DNA of 64,000 nucleotides from NCBI RefSeq assembly GCF_019704555.1, contig NZ_AP024745.1, positions 10,012,001-10,076,000 on the forward strand. The letters run 5' to 3'. The notes under the pieces are model-generated. The model saw only the letters and a program-made list of their open reading frames with translations, did no database searches and was not told the DNA's origin. Made by a program: the position numbers and the translations under genes. This document shows, one piece after another, positions 61,599 through 64,000 of this stretch (within the stretch, counting starts at the first letter, position 1; the number at the start of each line of letters is the position of its first letter). The stretch is from Actinoplanes sp. L3-i22 (GTDB lineage Bacteria > Actinomycetota > Actinomycetes > Mycobacteriales > Micromonosporaceae).

Positions 61599-61999
61599 CC
61601 CGGGCGACCGGCGCACCTCCGCACGCGGCGGCGATCGGCACACCTCCGCCCGCCCGGCGCTCCGGCGCGAACTTCGCCCAACTCATCGCCCAGCCGCGGC
61701 CGCCCGGCCATCCGGCGCGACCTCGCCCGACTCATCGCCGGCTGCCCCGCATGCTCGTCGGCGGGCTGGTGGCTGAGGGCAGCCAGACCCCTCAAAACAA
61801 CCCTCAACCACCAGCCCGCCGCACGGCACCCACCCGGCCGGCACGCACGGCTGCTCCAACCCCTCGGAAGCAAACCTCAGCACCAGCCGGCCCCCGCCGC
61901 ATGACCCGGCGAGGCTGGGCCGATCAGGCCTGGGGAGCGGTCGCGACGACCGGGCCGACTGACGTCGACGCGGCCCAGACCGTACCCAAGAAGCGGTTT
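61599..61999. other. Non-coding island D with large hairpin and signature
   Basis: No gene supported. It holds two imperfect copies of a CCGGCGCGAMCTCGCCCRACT word (61657-61700 and about 61706-61745), a 21-bp-arm hairpin (61759-61821), a half-arm CTCAGCACCAGCCGG near 61875-61893 and, next to the stop of the gene at 62000, a signature copy (61979-62004). Confidence 0.6.
61759..61821. repeat. 21-bp-arm inverted repeat, related to the hairpin in island C
   Basis: An arm at 61759-61779 (CGGCGGGCTGGTGGCTGAGG) pairs with an arm at 61801-61821 (CCCTCAACCACCAGCCCGCC) with one mismatch and a 21-base loop. It shares GGCTGGTG-CTGAGGG with 49698-49752. Confidence 0.85.
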
Positions 62000-62377
62000 T
62001 CAGCCACCGAAGGTGGTGCGCAAACGCTGCGTCAAGCTCTGCGGCGGAGGCGACGGAGTCGGACGGCGCCCGGCGACCGGCGTGGAGCGGCCGATCGGCT
62101 GGTCATAGTCCGCCCCGGCGATCGCGCTGACGATCTCGTCGTCGCTGAAGCTCTCGGACCCCGGGATGGACGGGACGAATCCCACCAGAATGCCGTCGCG
62201 CATGACCTGCGCCTCGAGCCCGGCGGTGCCGTCGTTGTCCCAGATCGCCTCGCGGCCGTCGGGGAGGACGACGCGAATCCCGTACTGCGTCAGCCCGGCG
62301 TGCGGAAGTTTCAGATGGGCGAAGACGTTGCGCCCGCGCAGCCGCTCGACCACCCGCCGAGCCCGGTTCTCTTCCAT
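62000..62377 (-). CDS. Small conserved-looking hypothetical protein
   Basis: A 125-residue protein from the ATG at 62377 (MEENRARRVVERLRGRNVFA). A TAGGTT box lies 8 bp upstream of the ATG, a leaderless promoter layout, so the longer frame is not used. The core has VFAHLKLPHAGLTQYGIRVV, LPDGREAIWDNDGTAGLEAQ, and VGFVPSIPGSESFSDDEIVS. The C-terminal ~30 residues are Pro/Thr/Ser-rich. I do not recognise the family; it is soluble, and no neighbour suggests a function. Confidence 0.65.
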   Translation of the reverse strand: MEENRARRVVERLRGRNVFAHLKLPHAGLTQYGIRVVLPDGREAIWDNDGTAGLEAQVMRDGILVGFVPSIPGSESFSDDEIVSAIAGADYDQPIGRSTPVAGRRPTPSPPPQSLTQRLRTTFGG

Positions 62378-62501
62378 GTGATCGAACCTAGCCCGGATTT
62401 CTGGAGACACGCTGAAGGATCGCTCCGCAGTGGTTGAGAGCCCGTCACGAAGCGCCCATGTAACATCACCCAGGGCCATAACCCCAGGTCACATCGAAGC
62501 A

Positions 62502-62519
62502 TGTTACTCCTCTGTAACA
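62502..62519. promoter_or_regulatory. TGTTAC-N6-GTAACA inverted repeat upstream of the SGNH hydrolase
   Basis: TGTTAC at 62502-62507 and GTAACA at 62514-62519 form a perfect 6-bp dyad with a 6-bp spacer. A third half-site TGTAACA lies near 62459. A TTGACT -35-like box (near 62552) and an ATCCG/CGGAT mini-hairpin just before the ribosome binding site (62593-62606) follow. Confidence 0.5.
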
Positions 62520-62619
62520 AGAAAATCACCGCTTTCCATTTCTCACGACCTTGACTTACTGTGCGGTAACCGAAGCGCTTCGGCCCCAGAGATCCGCATA
62601 CGGATATCGGAGGCCATCG

Positions 62620-63405
62620 ATGAGTAGGGCTACCGTCCTCGCCTGTCTCGTCACTTCGTCCGCCCTCGCGCTCACCGTCGCCGTCGCATCCCCCGCTCAG
62701 GCGGCCGGCGTCGACTACGTCGCCCTCGGCGACTCCTACTCGTCCGGGGTCGGCGCGCCCGGACAGTCCGGCGGCTGCCTGCGGAGCAACTACAGCTACG
62801 CGGCGCAGTGGGCGGCCAAGCACAGCCCGGCCACGTTCCAGTTCCTGGCCTGCAGCGGCGCGGTCACCGACGACGTGCTCAACACCCAGGTGCCGGCCAT
62901 GAAGAGCGGCACCGACCTGGTCAGCATCACCATCGGCGGCAACGACGCCGGCTTCGCGCCGACCGTCATCACGTGCCTGACCAGCAGCGACGCCACCTGC
63001 ACGGCAAAGGTGAACGCGGGCAAGACCTACGTCGCCACCACGCTCCCGGGCAAGCTCGACGCGACCTACGCCGCGATCAAGGCGAAGGCCCCGGGCGCGC
63101 AGGTGGTCGTGCTGTCCTACCCGAACATCTTCGACACCTCGGCCACCATCTGCGAGATGAGCGCGACCAAGCGCAAGGCGCTGAACAGCGGCGCGCAGAC
63201 CCTCGACGACATGATCAAGTCGCGGGCCGCGGCGGCCGGCTTCACCTACGCGGACGTCCGGGACAACTTCGCGGGCCACGGCGTCTGTGCCGCCAAGCCG
63301 TACCTCAACGGCCTGACGATCATCCCGCCGCAGAACTCCTACCACCCGAACACGAACGGCTACACCCTCGGCTACCTACCCGCCCTGACCAGCGCCACCT
63401 CCTGA
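62620..63405 (+). CDS. Secreted SGNH/GDSL hydrolase (lipase/esterase-like)
   Basis: A 261-residue exported enzyme with a signal peptide (AVASPAQAAG cleavage). Block I is YVALGDSYSSGVGAPGQ (Ser), block III is SITIGGNDAGFAPTVIT (Gly/Asn) and block V is SYHPNTNGYTLGYL (Asp/His position shown as H). The Ser, Gly, Asn and His residues are intact. Two or three disulfides are likely (GGCLRSNY, FLACSGA, CLTSSDATCTAK). It matches the Streptomyces-type secreted lipase family. CGGAGG precedes the ATG at 62620. Confidence 0.93.
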   Translation: MSRATVLACLVTSSALALTVAVASPAQAAGVDYVALGDSYSSGVGAPGQSGGCLRSNYSYAAQWAAKHSPATFQFLACSGAVTDDVLNTQVPAMKSGTDLVSITIGGNDAGFAPTVITCLTSSDATCTAKVNAGKTYVATTLPGKLDATYAAIKAKAPGAQVVVLSYPNIFDTSATICEMSATKRKALNSGAQTLDDMIKSRAAAAGFTYADVRDNFAGHGVCAAKPYLNGLTIIPPQNSYHPNTNGYTLGYLPALTSATS

Positions 63406-63414
63406 CCGACGCCC

Positions 63415-63442
63415 GGCGGCGGGCTCCGGTGAGCCCGCCGCC
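63415..63442 (+). terminator. 11-bp perfect-stem terminator after the SGNH hydrolase
   Basis: GGCGGCGGGCT at 63415-63425 pairs with AGCCCGCCGCC at 63432-63442. Confidence 0.85.
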
Positions 63443-63789
63443 AAACCAAGATCAAACCCTTGCTTGGGTACGGCCTGAGCCCCGTCCCGCCCCCACCCAC
63501 CGCCCGCGACCCGCCCGCGACCCGCCCGGGCCGGGCTGCGGCCGTTCCCGGCCCGGCCACGGGCACTCCTGGCCCGGCCGCGGCCACTCCCGGCCCGGCC
63601 GCAGGCACTCCTGGGCCCGGCCGCAGGCACTCCTGGCCCGGCTGCGGCCACTTCCGGCCCCGCCGCGGGCACTCCAGGCCCCGCCGCGGGCACTCCCGGC
63701 TCGCCCGCGGGCCGGGGTCGCGGGTGTGCAACGGGGTGGCAACTCGCGGGGAACCGGGTGGCTGCCGGTGGGCGGCAGGATTCCTCGGC
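63443..63789. other. Non-coding repeat island B
   Basis: Just after the terminator lies the signature (63443-63500: CCAAGATCAAACCCTTGC, then TTGGGTACGGCCTGAGCCCC), then GC-rich words and eight 21-bp units. The remainder to 63789 shows nothing recognisable apart from a short promoter region for the next gene. Confidence 0.7.
63530..63698. repeat. 21-bp tandem repeat, about eight units
   Basis: Units of GCCCGGCCGCGGGCACTCCT type recur with a 21-bp period (one unit is 22 bp at 63614), with scattered substitutions. The multiple-of-three period keeps all frames open, which explains the long spurious frames. Confidence 0.9.
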
Positions 63790-64000
63790 ATGGCCCGACT
63801 GAACCTGCTGCTCTTCCTCGTCACCGTCGCGCTGAGCGTGGTCGCGGTGATCGACTGCCTGACCACCGAGGAGTCCCGGGTACGGCACTTTCCGCGGAAG
63901 GCGTGGCTGGTGCTCATCGCGCTCTGCCCGGTGGCCGGGGCGATCGGCTGGTTCCGGGCCGGGCGCGGCGGGGCCGGCACGGCGGCCGAGCAGCTGACGC
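63790..64000 (+). CDS. PLDc_N-domain membrane protein (3' end outside window)
   Basis: The first 70 codons, starting at the ATG at 63790. Two transmembrane helices, LNLLLFLVTVALSVVAVIDC and WLVLIALCPVAGAIGWFRAG, flank the conserved TTEESRVRHFPRKAW. This is the phospholipase-D-nuclease N-terminal (PLDc_N) domain of small actinobacterial membrane proteins. The function is unknown. Confidence 0.85.
   Translation, partial: MARLNLLLFLVTVALSVVAVIDCLTTEESRVRHFPRKAWLVLIALCPVAGAIGWFRAGRGGAGTAAEQLT

Noticed and set aside
63372..63980. 200-codon minus-strand frames over the 21-bp repeat
   Set aside because: Repeat-derived low complexity, conflicting with the SGNH and PLDc_N genes on the plus strand.

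Overview
This window reads as one contiguous stretch of an actinobacterial chromosome, most likely from the Micromonosporaceae (Actinoplanes-like). That is an inference from the very high GC content, strong third-position G/C bias, several apparently leaderless genes, Actinobacteria-type families (DUF5995, SigE-type sigma factor, F420/Ddn-like reductase, SWIM/MoxR/DUF5682/vWA cluster) and long both-strand-open reading frames. I saw no tRNA, rRNA, CRISPR array, phage structural gene or transposase.

Layout. 1-5.4 kb: end of a LuxR regulator, a DUF5995 protein, a lipoprotein and a two-component system, then a GC-rich non-coding island. 5.4-12.3 kb: ordinary housekeeping genes (degenerate exonuclease/BRCT protein, TMEM175 channel, Xi-class GST, RloA-like ATPase with a broken RloB remnant, divergent MarR/EamA pair, NAD(P)-binding protein). 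12.4-20.4 kb: a compact operon of SWIM-finger protein, MoxR ATPase, DUF5682 protein, a small disordered protein and a vWA protein. 20.5-22.7 kb: small genes. 23-35.4 kb: an exported-protein island with three paralogous single-pass membrane proteins, four large secreted proteins (three with clear IPT/TIG-type domains and a shared C-terminal module, two of them a recent tandem duplication) and a subtilase. 35.6-40.1 kb: a DUF1540 Cys-rich protein behind a possible iron box, then an operon of NrtR-type Nudix regulator, J-domain/pseudokinase fusion, vWA protein and divergent adenylosuccinate synthetase. 40.1-49.5 kb: multicopper oxidase, SigE sigma factor with a membrane partner, AAA ATPase, Ddn-like protein, second subtilase, and a YedY-like molybdoprotein/reductase cassette. 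49.5-50.1 kb: a second repeat island. 50.1-61.6 kb: SUFU protein, a subtilase with beta-propeller, and a complete galactoside-use operon (GH42, two permeases, binding protein, GH36) with a divergent LacI regulator and twin operators. 61.6-64 kb: a third repeat island, a small protein, a secreted SGNH hydrolase, a fourth repeat island, and the start of a PLDc_N membrane protein.

The observations I rate highest are: (i) the 36-40 kb Nudix/J-pseudokinase/vWA/PurA-like operon with its own promoter and overlapping palindromes; (ii) a dispersed short sequence signature that sits at gene ends next to period-15/16/21/30 tandem repeats, and that also appears inside coding regions; and (iii) the exported-protein island with three copies of an unrecognised membrane-anchored domain.
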